Source of the DNA: JAPLFM01 sp964650885
Lineage (GTDB): Bacteria; Bacteroidota; Ignavibacteria; Kapaibacteriales; UBA2268
DNA length: 54,912 bases
Direction: 5' to 3'
Assembly: GCA_964650885.1 (NCBI GenBank)
Contig: CAZYXG010000012.1
Location: 1-54,912, forward strand
The position numbers and the translations under genes were made by a program. The notes below the pieces were generated by a model. It saw only the letters and a list, made by a program, of their open reading frames with translations, was not told where the DNA came from and searched no databases. Positions 33,315-42,231 of the stretch are shown one piece after another (positions within the stretch are counted from its first letter, which is position 1; the number at the start of each line of letters is the position of its first letter).

Positions 33315-34901
33315 ATGTCCGAAGCTTTGGAAACGAAAGATACTAGTAAAGAAATATTTGTCAATACCGCCCGAAAGTTCCGACCTATGCGGTTCGAAGA
33401 TGTGGTGGGGCAAGAGCATATCACAACAACTCTGAGAAACTCTTTTGAGCTAAACCGTTTGCATCACGCCTATCTATTCTGTGGGCCACGTGGGGTGGGC
33501 AAAACAACTACTGCTCGAATCTTAGCCAAAACAGTAAATTGTTTGAATTTAGTGGATTTCGAACCTTGCAATCAATGTGTGAATTGTCTTGCAGTTTTGG
33601 AAGGCAAATCTATGGATATTATCGAAATAGATGGTGCTTCCAATAACTCGGTAGATGATGCCAGAAAACTAAAAGATATGGCGATTTATTCCCCAGGCAG
33701 TGGTAGATATAAAATGTTTATCATTGATGAAGTCCACATGCTCACAACAGCTGCTTTCAATGCACTGTTAAAGATTTTGGAAGAGCCGCCTCCACATTTG
33801 ATTTTCGTATTCGCTACAACTGAAATTCATAAAGTACCTTCCACTATTATTTCTCGCTGCCAACGTTTTGATTTCAAAAGAATGGCTATAGCAAGTATAG
33901 TGGAGCAATTGAGCAAAATTTCTAAAAAACAAAATGTGGGAATTGACGAAGAATCGTTACACCTAATAGCCAGAAAAGCCGATGGCTCTATGCGTGATAG
34001 TCAAAGTATATTCGATCAGGCAGTTGCTTTTTGCGGTAAAAATATTCGTTACACCAGTTTGGCAGAAGCTCTCAGCTTGATTGACGAAGAGTTTTACTTT
34101 AAAGTAACCGATGCTATTTCAACTAAAAATATCAAAGATATTTATTCAGTTACCCAAGATATTATTCGTCGTGGCTATGATTTACAAGAATGTATCAATG
34201 GAGTTATTGAGCATTTCCGCAATTTGCTTGTAGTGAAAATCACAAACAACACCGATTCAATAGATGCTTCTCAATCAATATTAGATAGATATAAAAGTGA
34301 TTCTAAGCTTTTTTCAATTGCCGATTTGCAACGCTTTTCTAATTATCTAATTGCAGTAGATAGGGAAATCAAGTTTTCATCGCAACCAAAAATTAGATTC
34401 GAAATAGCTCTTTGCCAATTGGCTACGATGGATAGAAGCTATGAGATAGCCACTTTGATAAATGAATTGAAGAAAATCAAACGAACTATCCCCGATGATA
34501 CTTCGGCAGCTCAGAATACTGTATTGAATAATGACTCAATGATAGGTGGCGAATCTACTTTCAATAAGAATTACCAAGGCGATGCCGAAAAGTTAGTTAC
34601 AAATTTGGCTGAAGAAAAAAAAAATGATTATTCTTATGTAACTCCAGCAAAAGAAACCATAAATGAAGTGGCTGCGTCAAATCCAACAATTGAATTAGTT
34701 TCTCCTCAAATCCAAGTGGTGTCAGAGCCAACAATAAAGATTGAATCTGTCAATCATCAAAGTGTAGCTATGATTAAAGAGGAAATTCAAGCTGAAAATC
34801 CACAATTTAATGAAGTTTCATCGTCTAATTCAAAATCAACTACAACACTACACCCATTGGAAGAATATGTGGTTGAAAAATTTAATGCAAAACTTTATTA
34901 A
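33315..34901 (+). CDS. dnaX: DNA polymerase III subunit gamma/tau
   Basis: A 528-residue clamp-loader ATPase. The N-terminal AAA+ domain has a Walker A GPRGVGKT (57-64), a zinc module with Cys in CNQCVNC, the Walker B region MFIIDEVHML and the sensor region FVFATTEIHKVPSTIISRC. The clamp-loader lid and collar follow to about residue 375. Beyond that is a low-complexity linker and a short C-terminal region (HPLEEYVVEKFNAKLY). An A10 run in the linker (34615-34624) is placed to give a shorter form, described separately. TATCTTTG (33275-33282) may be part of its promoter. The stop overlaps the bcp start (TAATG), so the two are coupled. Confidence 0.95.
   Translation: MSEALETKDTSKEIFVNTARKFRPMRFEDVVGQEHITTTLRNSFELNRLHHAYLFCGPRGVGKTTTARILAKTVNCLNLVDFEPCNQCVNCLAVLEGKSMDIIEIDGASNNSVDDARKLKDMAIYSPGSGRYKMFIIDEVHMLTTAAFNALLKILEEPPPHLIFVFATTEIHKVPSTIISRCQRFDFKRMAIASIVEQLSKISKKQNVGIDEESLHLIARKADGSMRDSQSIFDQAVAFCGKNIRYTSLAEALSLIDEEFYFKVTDAISTKNIKDIYSVTQDIIRRGYDLQECINGVIEHFRNLLVVKITNNTDSIDASQSILDRYKSDSKLFSIADLQRFSNYLIAVDREIKFSSQPKIRFEIALCQLATMDRSYEIATLINELKKIKRTIPDDTSAAQNTVLNNDSMIGGESTFNKNYQGDAEKLVTNLAEEKKNDYSYVTPAKETINEVAASNPTIELVSPQIQVVSEPTIKIESVNHQSVAMIKEEIQAENPQFNEVSSSNSKSTTTLHPLEEYVVEKFNAKLY
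34615..34627 (+). promoter_or_regulatory. A10 slippage site in dnaX with immediate alternative stop
   Basis: The frame reads GAA GAA AAA AAA AAT GAT. Ten A residues run from 34615 to 34624. A -1 ribosomal shift, or one extra A in the mRNA, gives GAA GAA AAA AAA AAA TGA, stopping at once. The product would be about 436-437 residues, close to E. coli gamma (431), and would keep the ATPase and collar but lose the tau tail. Confidence 0.6.
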
Positions 34902-35389
34902 TGGAATTTAAGAACATGAGTTTAGAAGTTGGATTGAAAGCACCGAAATTTACTGCTGCTACTGATGGTGGCGGAAATTTATCACTCGATAATTTAAATG
35001 GCAAATACGTAGTGCTTTATTTTTATCCTAAAGATGACACTCCTGGCTGCACAACTGAAGCTTGTGGCTTTAATGACAGTATAGACGAAATAACAAATTT
35101 AGGTGCGGAAGTAATTGGGGTAAGTCCTGATTCACCAAGTAAACACGATAAGTTTAAAGCTAAATTTAATCTTAATTTCCGCCTGATTGCCGATGAAGAC
35201 CATTCGATAGCAGAAGCTTATAAAGCTTGGGGTGAAAAATCAATGTATGGTAAAAAGTATATGGGCGTTTTCCGAATTAGCTATATTATTTCTCCCGATG
35301 GAAAAATTGCCAAAGCGTATCCAAAGGTTACTCCCAAAGACCACGCCGCTGAAGTGATAGCAGATTTGAAAGCATTGCAAGGCAAATAG
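34901..35389 (+). CDS. bcp: Thioredoxin-dependent thiol peroxidase (Bcp/PrxQ)
   Basis: A 162-residue peroxiredoxin of the Bcp/PrxQ class. The peroxidatic Cys50 and resolving Cys55 are in DDTPGCTTEACGF, the classic five-residue spacing. FYPKDDTPGC and GVSPDSPSKHDKF are typical neighbours. It reduces hydroperoxides in the cytoplasm using thioredoxin. The start overlaps the dnaX stop by one base. An internal ATG (34916) is also possible. With the exported glutathione-peroxidase-like protein at 5250, this is the second peroxidase of the window. Confidence 0.93.
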   Translation: MEFKNMSLEVGLKAPKFTAATDGGGNLSLDNLNGKYVVLYFYPKDDTPGCTTEACGFNDSIDEITNLGAEVIGVSPDSPSKHDKFKAKFNLNFRLIADEDHSIAEAYKAWGEKSMYGKKYMGVFRISYIISPDGKIAKAYPKVTPKDHAAEVIADLKALQGK

Positions 35390-35409
35390 TATTTGATTTA
35401 TTTTTATTA

Positions 35410-35446
35410 AATGCCTGTGCTGATTTTGTGCGGGTATTTTTTTATA
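35410..35446 (+). terminator. Weak terminator after bcp
   Basis: GCCTGTGC / GTGCGGGT can pair with several G-U pairs around a 7-base loop, followed by a T run. It is plausible but weak. Confidence 0.45.
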
Positions 35447-35453
35447 AGGAAAT

Positions 35454-36923
35454 TTGAAATTAGTGATAGATTCCCATTCACATATTGATACAGAAATATT
35501 TGTTACGGATAGACAAGAACTATTGCAAAGAGCAAAAGAAGCAGGAGTACAGAAAATTGTAATTCCAGCAATTGCTCCAGAGGCATTTGAAAAACAAATA
35601 GAATTTGCAAACTCAAACGATATGCTTTATTTTGGATTGGGAGTTCACCCACACGATGCTCCGAAATTTAGCGACGAGGTGGAAGATTTTATTCTTGCCA
35701 AAGCCAAGATTGAACAGAAATTAGTGGCAATAGGAGAAATTGGATTGGATTACTACTATGATTTTTGTCCAAAAGAATTACAAAAAGATGTATTTCGCAG
35801 GCAATTGCAATTGGCAAAAAAATTGAATCTGCCAGTGGTTGTGCATAATAGAGATAGCGACGATGATTTATTGCAAATTATTGAAGAAGAACAAGATGGC
35901 ACACTTACTGGAGTGCTACATTGCTTTTCTGGGGACTTGACTTTCCTGGAAAAAACATTAAATTTAAACTTTCTTGTATCTTTTACAGGCAATGTAACGT
36001 TTAAAAACAGTAACTTTGCTGAAACTGTGAAAAAAGTACCAGCAAATAAATATATGATTGAAACAGATGCTCCTTATATTACGCCTGTTCCCTTTAGAGG
36101 CAAGCGGAATGAACCAGCATTTGTAAGATACACAGCAGAGAAAATTGCAGAAATTAGAAATATAACATTCGAGGAAGTGGTGGAAGAAACTACAAAAACA
36201 GCAAATAACTTTTTCAAATTTGCAACATTTATATTGTTTGCATTTACAGCAATGACAAGCAATTCTTTGCTTGCTCAGGACGATGAGCAGCAAACGGAAG
36301 AAATAAGTGAATTCAAAAGCGAAGCAAATAAATACAAAAAGACTTTTGGCTTTGGCGGTGTCATTGGCACAAACACAAAAATCGTGGTGAAAGATATTTC
36401 TGCCACAAGCAAGCAAGATTTATCCTACGAAGGAATTAGTATTTTTGGGTTTAATGTTAATTCTGATATTTTGGCAGATTATTTAATTTTAGAATATGCT
36501 TATCTGTATTCTAAAGATGCTAAAATAGTTGAATATGCTAAAGCTGGAGGCGATTTTAATATGTTGCCAACTATTTATAATATACACTCAGCTACTGCCA
36601 AATGGGTAGCAAACCCAAAAAGTGCAGCAAATTTCTTTTTAGGCACGGGAGTTAGTTTTATTAATCAGGCAATTAATCGCTCTGACACACCTTCGCTTAT
36701 ATCTAACAATTTAGCTGCTCGATTTAGTGTTGGATTGATTGGTAATATTAAAGTAGAGTCAGTTGGTTTATTTACAGTAACTGGCGAATGGAGAATTGAT
36801 TATCAACTTGGGAAGAATAAAGATTTTTACTATGATACGAAATTACAGAAACAAATTCCTATAGATGCTACTTCATACTTTTCAATCGTAAATTTATCAC
36901 TCAATTGGTATCCTAAGTTTTAA
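35454..36923 (+). CDS. TatD-family nuclease fused to a signal-peptide-like segment and outer-membrane-like domain
   Basis: A 489-residue fusion. Residues 1-256 are a full TatD metal-dependent hydrolase: H8 and H10 (HSHID), E95 (GEIGLDY), H131 (VVVHNRD), H156 (LHCFSG) and D205 (ETDAP). The domain ends in TTKTANNFF, the usual TatD finish. With no gap, residues 256-275 are KFATFILFAFTAMTSNSLLAQ-like, a textbook signal peptide. Residues 276-489 look like a small outer-membrane beta-barrel that ends in WYPKF. No stop or ATG lies at the junction. Start is TTG (35454) after AAGGA, or GTG at 35463. TatD proteins act on DNA ends in the cytoplasm. How the second half is produced is unclear. pth follows after 4 bases. 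Confidence 0.85.
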   Translation: MKLVIDSHSHIDTEIFVTDRQELLQRAKEAGVQKIVIPAIAPEAFEKQIEFANSNDMLYFGLGVHPHDAPKFSDEVEDFILAKAKIEQKLVAIGEIGLDYYYDFCPKELQKDVFRRQLQLAKKLNLPVVVHNRDSDDDLLQIIEEEQDGTLTGVLHCFSGDLTFLEKTLNLNFLVSFTGNVTFKNSNFAETVKKVPANKYMIETDAPYITPVPFRGKRNEPAFVRYTAEKIAEIRNITFEEVVEETTKTANNFFKFATFILFAFTAMTSNSLLAQDDEQQTEEISEFKSEANKYKKTFGFGGVIGTNTKIVVKDISATSKQDLSYEGISIFGFNVNSDILADYLILEYAYLYSKDAKIVEYAKAGGDFNMLPTIYNIHSATAKWVANPKSAANFFLGTGVSFINQAINRSDTPSLISNNLAARFSVGLIGNIKVESVGLFTVTGEWRIDYQLGKNKDFYYDTKLQKQIPIDATSYFSIVNLSLNWYPKF

Positions 36924-36927
36924 GCAA

Positions 36928-37539
36928 ATGAACAAAGCAGATTATTTAATAATTGCTCTGGGCAATCCTGGTGCGGAATATGAATTGACACGCCATAATA
37001 TTGGCTGGATAGCACTTGATGGATTTATGGCTGAAATTAAAGCTGAGTTTACTATAAACCACAACTACGCTCAAATTGCAGAATTAAAATTTGCTGGAAA
37101 GCAAGTTGTGCTTGCCAAACCCCTCACCTATATGAATCTCTCGGGTAAAGCTGCAAAAATTATTATGCGAGATTATGGTATAGCTCCTAATAATGTTATA
37201 TGCGTTGTGGACGAATATAATTTCCCATTAGGCAAAGTCCATTTGAAGCAAGGCGGAAGCGATGGAGGTCATAATGGTTTGAAATCAATGATAGAAGAGC
37301 TTGGCACACCCAATTTTTACAGAATGCGATTAGGCATTGAAAATAACTTTGGGCTTGGTGGACTTGTCGATTATGTCCTTGGCAAATTCAAAACAGAAGA
37401 AATGGCGAAACTCCCACAAATTCAAGAAGACGTTACCACCTCAATCAAGCATTTACTCAAAGTTGGTTTGCAAAGAGCAATGAGCGATATCAATAGTGCC
37501 AAAATGTTTAAAAAACCATTAGTTGAAGATCAAGAGTGA
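36928..37539 (+). CDS. pth: Peptidyl-tRNA hydrolase
   Basis: A 203-residue Pth that frees tRNA from peptidyl-tRNA dropped by the ribosome. GNPGAEYELTRHNIGW holds Asn13 and the catalytic His23. KPLTYMNLSG holds the substrate-binding Asn. VVDEYNFPLGKVHLKQGGSDGGHNGLKS carries the conserved Asp and the GGHNGLKS loop. FYRMRLGIE and DYVLGKF follow as in the family. It starts 4 bases after the TatD-fusion stop and is probably translated from the same mRNA. Confidence 0.95.
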   Translation: MNKADYLIIALGNPGAEYELTRHNIGWIALDGFMAEIKAEFTINHNYAQIAELKFAGKQVVLAKPLTYMNLSGKAAKIIMRDYGIAPNNVICVVDEYNFPLGKVHLKQGGSDGGHNGLKSMIEELGTPNFYRMRLGIENNFGLGGLVDYVLGKFKTEEMAKLPQIQEDVTTSIKHLLKVGLQRAMSDINSAKMFKKPLVEDQE

Positions 37540-37560
37540 ATTCCAAATTATTATAAGTCA

Positions 37561-38448
37561 TCAAAATTCATAGTTATAATTTATAGAAAGATAAGCTGTG
37601 GGTTCTCCAACAAATTTCTGTCCAGTCTCATCTTTTGCTAAATTGTATGCAGGAGCAAGAGCTAATGAAAATCCTTTCCCTAAATCATATTTTAGCTTTA
37701 ACATAATTACAAATGAAGTTAAACCAAAAGAAGTTTTATTTACAGCAATTATTTTTCCTGCTTTTTTCTTAGATAATGCTTTTGCCAATCTACTGGAAGA
37801 GATGGAATACTCCCCTGCTGAAACTGAAATGTTTGGCTGCAATCTGAAATCGCCCCAAGTATAACTATTTATATAGCTCAAACTAACAAATTGAATATCG
37901 TCTGTTCCAAAGTACTTATCATACGAAAAATCGAAAGTACCAATTTTCGTTATGTAATCAAGATATATTGATAAATTAGCATTGGAACCTGCAAAAGCAC
38001 TTATTGTATCATTTGCATATTTCGTACTATTTAATGTAGCACCAAAATCCAGATGGTCATTAACTGAATATACATAATCCAGTCCAAAGCCATAATTACT
38101 AAGTTCATTGGGGTTAACTAGTCGAGTCATATCGAAAGAAGCTGTTAGTCCAGATGAGTGGCTTAAACTAACTCCAGTATTATGTGAAGCTCTTTGTGAA
38201 TTGACATCTAATCCATTTTGCAATCTCCTATTTTGGAATTTAAATACTGCACTAAGATTCCAATCCGGATCTGCTTCTTCTATATCTGAATCTCCCTCAT
38301 CATCGTCTGCCAAAGATTCTTTTTCATCATTTTTGGGCTCTTGGCTCTTACTTTCAGTATTGTTTTTTTCTTGAGTGTTTACAGTTTGTGCTATTAGATT
38401 TACAAAAGTAAAGGCAATGATACCGCACATAGTTAAAATTTTAGTCAT
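37561..38448 (-). CDS. Predicted outer-membrane beta-barrel protein
   Basis: A 295-residue protein with a signal peptide (MTKILTMCGIIAFTFVNLIAQ), then a very acidic, low-complexity linker (residues about 25-60, rich in E, D, K and S). About 230 residues of alternating short strands end in AYLSINYNYEF, the usual aromatic end of outer-membrane barrels. No family was recognised. It converges on pth with a 21-base gap, and a terminator of the Lys-rich protein lies just upstream. Confidence 0.7.
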   Translation of the reverse strand: MTKILTMCGIIAFTFVNLIAQTVNTQEKNNTESKSQEPKNDEKESLADDDEGDSDIEEADPDWNLSAVFKFQNRRLQNGLDVNSQRASHNTGVSLSHSSGLTASFDMTRLVNPNELSNYGFGLDYVYSVNDHLDFGATLNSTKYANDTISAFAGSNANLSIYLDYITKIGTFDFSYDKYFGTDDIQFVSLSYINSYTWGDFRLQPNISVSAGEYSISSSRLAKALSKKKAGKIIAVNKTSFGLTSFVIMLKLKYDLGKGFSLALAPAYNLAKDETGQKFVGEPTAYLSINYNYEF

Positions 38449-38479
38449 AGATTGTTCTGTTTTAGTTTCACTAAATTAT

Positions 38480-38522
38480 AAAATAAAAACGTTCCCCAAT
38501 TTTATATTTATTGGAGAACGTA
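38480..38522 (-). terminator. Terminator of the Lys-rich secreted protein gene
   Basis: ACGTTCcCCAAT / ATTGGaGAACGT hairpin with one mismatch and a 9-base loop. On the minus strand it is followed by TTTTTATTTTA. Confidence 0.75.
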
Positions 38523-38555
38523 TAAAGTAAGCTTTTGTAGAAGAAAAAAATTAAA

Positions 38556-38858
38556 TTATTTTTTCTTAGCTTCGCGAACAGCTTTTTTAGCTTCTTTAAG
38601 CTCTTTTTTAGCTTCTTTTTTTGTTTTGTGCATTTCTTGCTTGTTTGCTTTTATTTCTTTTTTAGCTTCTTCTTTAGTTTTCTTTCCAGCTTTCACTTCC
38701 TCACGGATAGCTTTATTTTCAGCTTTAGTTTTAACTTGTTCAGTTTTTACTTTTTCTTTTGTAGCTTGTGCTTTTTCTTTTATAGAATTGCCTTGAGCGT
38801 AAACTGAAGAGAATGCGATAGCAATAGCAAAGATTGCTGCGAATATTGACTTGTTCAT
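38556..38858 (-). CDS. Small secreted Lys/Glu-rich helical protein
   Basis: A 100-residue protein with a signal peptide (MNKSIFAAIFAIAIAFSSVYA, then QG). The mature 78 residues are almost only K, E, A, Q, T and R, in repeats such as KTKEEAKKE, KKEAKKELKEAKKA and REAKKK. It is strongly basic and likely a single long helix or coiled coil. AAGGAG lies 7 bases before the ATG, one of the best ribosome sites in the window, and a terminator follows, so it is probably abundant. Function is unknown: binding of polyanions or the cell wall in the periplasm would fit the charge. Confidence 0.7.
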   Translation of the reverse strand: MNKSIFAAIFAIAIAFSSVYAQGNSIKEKAQATKEKVKTEQVKTKAENKAIREEVKAGKKTKEEAKKEIKANKQEMHKTKKEAKKELKEAKKAVREAKKK

Positions 38859-39136
38859 GATGAACTCCTTATTGTGTTATGAATTGAAATATTAAACATT
38901 TTGTTTTTGTTTCTATATCTTAGAACTCTTTTTCCGAGAAATAGTTTTATCAAGAGCGAAATTCTAATGTCTTTCTAATTAAGTTTAGAATTGGATTAAG
39001 AGGTTTATTTGTAACTTTTTTGCCAATTTTTCTATTATTAGATAATGGAAAGAGTGCAAATTCGTAAATTGTTTATTCCTTTGGGACAAATTTTGAATTG
39101 TACTTGATTTGTTATCAATCTAAATGTTGGAAAGTA

Positions 39137-42028
39137 ATGTTTAAAGTTTATGCATTTTTTATTTTTGTTGCTGTTCTAACAGTTAGCTTAGGAGCTGCCA
39201 ATAAAGATTATAGAGATAATACAATAGTAATTAAAGTAAAGCAGAATTCTAATTTATTCAATCAATTAGTAATTCGAAAAGATAGCACAATTGTTGAATT
39301 TGTCGAAATACTTGGCGAACACAAAGCAGAAACATTTGTTAGCAGTTATATATTGAAAGCGCTTTCTTTAAAAGAAATTAGTAAAAACAATCGTTTACAA
39401 AATGGAGAATCGCCGAGCGAGTCTCTTTCTCGGATTTTCCGTATCACTTACAATAGCTCAATTGCTTCGCAAATAGCAGCACAAAAGTTAAGCAGCAACT
39501 CCGATTTAGAATATGCCGAACAAGAGCCATTGGCTCATTTGGTTAGTATTGAGCCTAACGATACACTTTACACTAACCAATTTTATATTAAACAAATTAA
39601 GGCAGTGGAAGCTTGGGATAGCCTAAAAACACAGGATTCTATTATTATAGCAATTTGCGACACTGGGGTGGATTGGCTGCACCAAGATTTGCAAGATGTG
39701 ATTTATTTGAATTTTGGTGAAAATGGACAAGACGACAAAGGCAACGACAAACGAACGAATGGACTGGACGATGACGGCAATGGCTTTATAGACGATTGGC
39801 ATGGCTGGGATATGGTTGGCACTGATTCGCCCGATAACAACCCAATGCCTGGTAATTCACACGGAACTCACGTGGCAGGGATAGTAGGAGCTTCTATTAA
39901 TAATTTTTACGGAATAGTTGGAGTATCCTATCATTGTAAAATATTACCTGTGAAAGTTGGCTCGGATAACCCTAATGATAGATCAGTACAGAAGCAATAT
40001 GATGGTATTCTTTATGGCTATATTGCTGGGGCGAAAGTAATGAATTGCTCTTGGGGTTCTGGTGGGCGAAATACTGCCGAGCAAGAAATAATAAATATTG
40101 TCAGCAATGGTGGAATGCTAATTGTGGGTGCTGCTGGAAATGATGGTAATGATTCACCTTTTTACCCAGCATCTTACGAAAAGGTTATCTCTGTTGCAGC
40201 TTGCACAAATACTGATAGAAAAGCGGGATTTAGCAATTTCAATTCAAGTGTGGATATAATTGCGCCTGGCACTTTGATTATGTCCACAATTCCGAATAAT
40301 GGCTATACTGTTATGGACGGTACTTCTATGGCTTCGCCTGTTGTGGCTGGAGTAGTAGCAATGGTTCGACAATCAAATCCAGATTTAAACATAGATCAAA
40401 TTTCGGAGTTGCTAAAAGTAAACACCGATAATGTGGATTCGATGAATTCTGGTTACAAAGGTAAGCTGGGCAGAGGCAGAGTGAATGCACTTAAAGCAAT
40501 CACAAATAGAGAAGCAAAATCAGCAATACTAACAAATAAAATTCTATTAGATGCCAATGGAGATAGAAGCTACGATATAAATGAAAGAATCGCAATTAAT
40601 TTCGATGTAAAGAATATATTAATGCCTATCACTAATTTGAAAATAAAAGCAAGCAGCAAATCACCCTATATTTATTTCATTAAACACGAAATAAATATAA
40701 GTAGTTTGGCAACTGGCGAAGTATTTGTTGCAAACTCAACCACAGAAGAATTAGTATTTAATCTAATTAGTGACGTGCCTATAAATAGTGTTTTAGAAAT
40801 TGAATTTGAAATTACTGAAAATAATAATTTTATTACTACTGATTTCATTAGTTTTACGGCAAACCCTAGCTATAGAACTATTAGTACAAATAATATTACT
40901 ACTACTATTAATAGCCAAGGCAATATTGGATTCAACGATTACCCTAACAATACTCAAGGCGAAGGATTCAAATATAAAAATTCCTCGAATTTGCTTTATG
41001 AAGCTGGGTTGATAGTTGGCACAGGCTATAATAAAGTTTGGGATGTCAGTAGAAATGATTTCCAATCGGAACAAAGTAGAGATTTTAATAGTTTAATAAT
41101 TACTAATAAATCTGAAAATATAAATGAAACTATAGTAGAAACTTCTTACAGAAACTATACTGCACTTTCTTTTCAAGATAGTATTTTAGATAAAATATCA
41201 ATCAAGCAAAAGGTAATTCAACCCAAATCTATAACAGGGAACAATGATGTTATATATACAACTTATATAATTAAAAACGAGAGTGAGCAAGACTTCGATT
41301 CACTTTTCGTGGGACTTTATTTCGATTGGGATTTGGGACCAAGTGGAGCAAACAATCAAGTTGTTTGGGTGGACTCTGAAAACTATGGCTATGTGGGAAA
41401 TACTAAATTATCTACTTTGCCAAAAATAGGTGCAATACTTATGAGCTATGAATTGCAGAATTTTTACGCATTAGACAATAATGGTAATAACGATGGCAAT
41501 ATTGGAGTTTATGATGGCTATACAAAAAAAGAAAAATGGACAACTATTAGCGGCGGATTGCAACGATTAAAATCTAGCATAACTGATGTATCTATGATTA
41601 TTGCTGCTGGGCCTATTTGGCTAATGAAAGGTGAAGAAAAAAGTATTACTTTTGCTTTATTTGCTGCAAGTAATATAGATTCACTCGGCATTGCTTTAAA
41701 TAATGCTAACATTTATGCAAAGAACAATGGTCTTCCTAATACCGGTCCGAAAACATTGCCAGTGCTGGACTCATTATTTTCGGTATCGCCAAATCCATTT
41801 AGCGAGAAATTAAGGATTACTTTTTCTAATAGTAAATTGCAAACAGCCAAACCAATTATCTACGATATGGCTGGCAAACTAATATTGGAAGGCGAGGAAC
41901 TTACTTTTGCTCGTGGCTATCAGAACTATTATTTGGATACCAAAAGTAAATTAGCAAATGGCTCTTATTTACTTAGAATGAAAATTGGAATTACAGACTT
42001 TGATTATTTAATACAGTCCACAAAATAG
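39137..42028 (+). CDS. Subtilisin-like (S8) serine protease with T9SS sorting domain
   Basis: A 963-residue secreted protease. The start at 39137 gives a signal peptide (FKVYAFFIFVAVLTVSLGAA). Residues about 20-150 are a pro-region. The catalytic triad is visible: Asp near 174 (IAICDTGVD), His near 242 (NSHGTHVAGI) and Ser near 397 (GTSMASPVVAG); the oxyanion Asn is in GAAGNDG. The body after residue 450 is beta-rich, and the C-terminal 75 residues form a T9SS type A sorting domain (VSPNPFSEKL ... GSYLLRMKI). It is exported to the surface or medium and likely digests proteins. An in-frame TTG at 39098 is a less likely start. The Hc1-like gene begins 2 bases after the stop. Confidence 0.92.
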   Translation: MFKVYAFFIFVAVLTVSLGAANKDYRDNTIVIKVKQNSNLFNQLVIRKDSTIVEFVEILGEHKAETFVSSYILKALSLKEISKNNRLQNGESPSESLSRIFRITYNSSIASQIAAQKLSSNSDLEYAEQEPLAHLVSIEPNDTLYTNQFYIKQIKAVEAWDSLKTQDSIIIAICDTGVDWLHQDLQDVIYLNFGENGQDDKGNDKRTNGLDDDGNGFIDDWHGWDMVGTDSPDNNPMPGNSHGTHVAGIVGASINNFYGIVGVSYHCKILPVKVGSDNPNDRSVQKQYDGILYGYIAGAKVMNCSWGSGGRNTAEQEIINIVSNGGMLIVGAAGNDGNDSPFYPASYEKVISVAACTNTDRKAGFSNFNSSVDIIAPGTLIMSTIPNNGYTVMDGTSMASPVVAGVVAMVRQSNPDLNIDQISELLKVNTDNVDSMNSGYKGKLGRGRVNALKAITNREAKSAILTNKILLDANGDRSYDINERIAINFDVKNILMPITNLKIKASSKSPYIYFIKHEINISSLATGEVFVANSTTEELVFNLISDVPINSVLEIEFEITENNNFITTDFISFTANPSYRTISTNNITTTINSQGNIGFNDYPNNTQGEGFKYKNSSNLLYEAGLIVGTGYNKVWDVSRNDFQSEQSRDFNSLIITNKSENINETIVETSYRNYTALSFQDSILDKISIKQKVIQPKSITGNNDVIYTTYIIKNESEQDFDSLFVGLYFDWDLGPSGANNQVVWVDSENYGYVGNTKLSTLPKIGAILMSYELQNFYALDNNGNNDGNIGVYDGYTKKEKWTTISGGLQRLKSSITDVSMIIAAGPIWLMKGEEKSITFALFAASNIDSLGIALNNANIYAKNNGLPNTGPKTLPVLDSLFSVSPNPFSEKLRITFSNSKLQTAKPIIYDMAGKLILEGEELTFARGYQNYYLDTKSKLANGSYLLRMKIGITDFDYLIQSTK

Positions 42029-42029
42029 A

Positions 42030-42224
42030 ATGGAAAAATACAAAGAACTACTTAAATTGGTGCAATCTCTCGATAAGGATATGGATAAATTCTATCGTAG
42101 AAGCAATAAAACTGCAGGTATAAGGCTTAGACAAGAAATGCAGAACATACGAAAACTTGCGAAAACAATTCGCCAAGAAATACTTATTATTAATTTAGAA
42201 AACAAAAATCGAATAGAGAATTAA
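42030..42224 (+). CDS. Hc1-like (histone H1-like) small basic protein
   Basis: A 64-residue protein that fits the small histone-H1-like/Hc1 family of Bacteroidota: an N-terminal helix (KELLKLVQSLDKDMDKFYRR), then SNKTAGIRLRQEMQNIRKLAKTIRQEI, where relatives read GNKAAGTRARK. Members are thought to bind DNA, but for most this is annotation rather than experiment. It lies 1 base after the protease stop, an odd pairing, and 7 bases before the Old Yellow Enzyme gene. Confidence 0.65.
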   Translation: MEKYKELLKLVQSLDKDMDKFYRRSNKTAGIRLRQEMQNIRKLAKTIRQEILIINLENKNRIEN

Positions 42225-42231
42225 AAACAAT

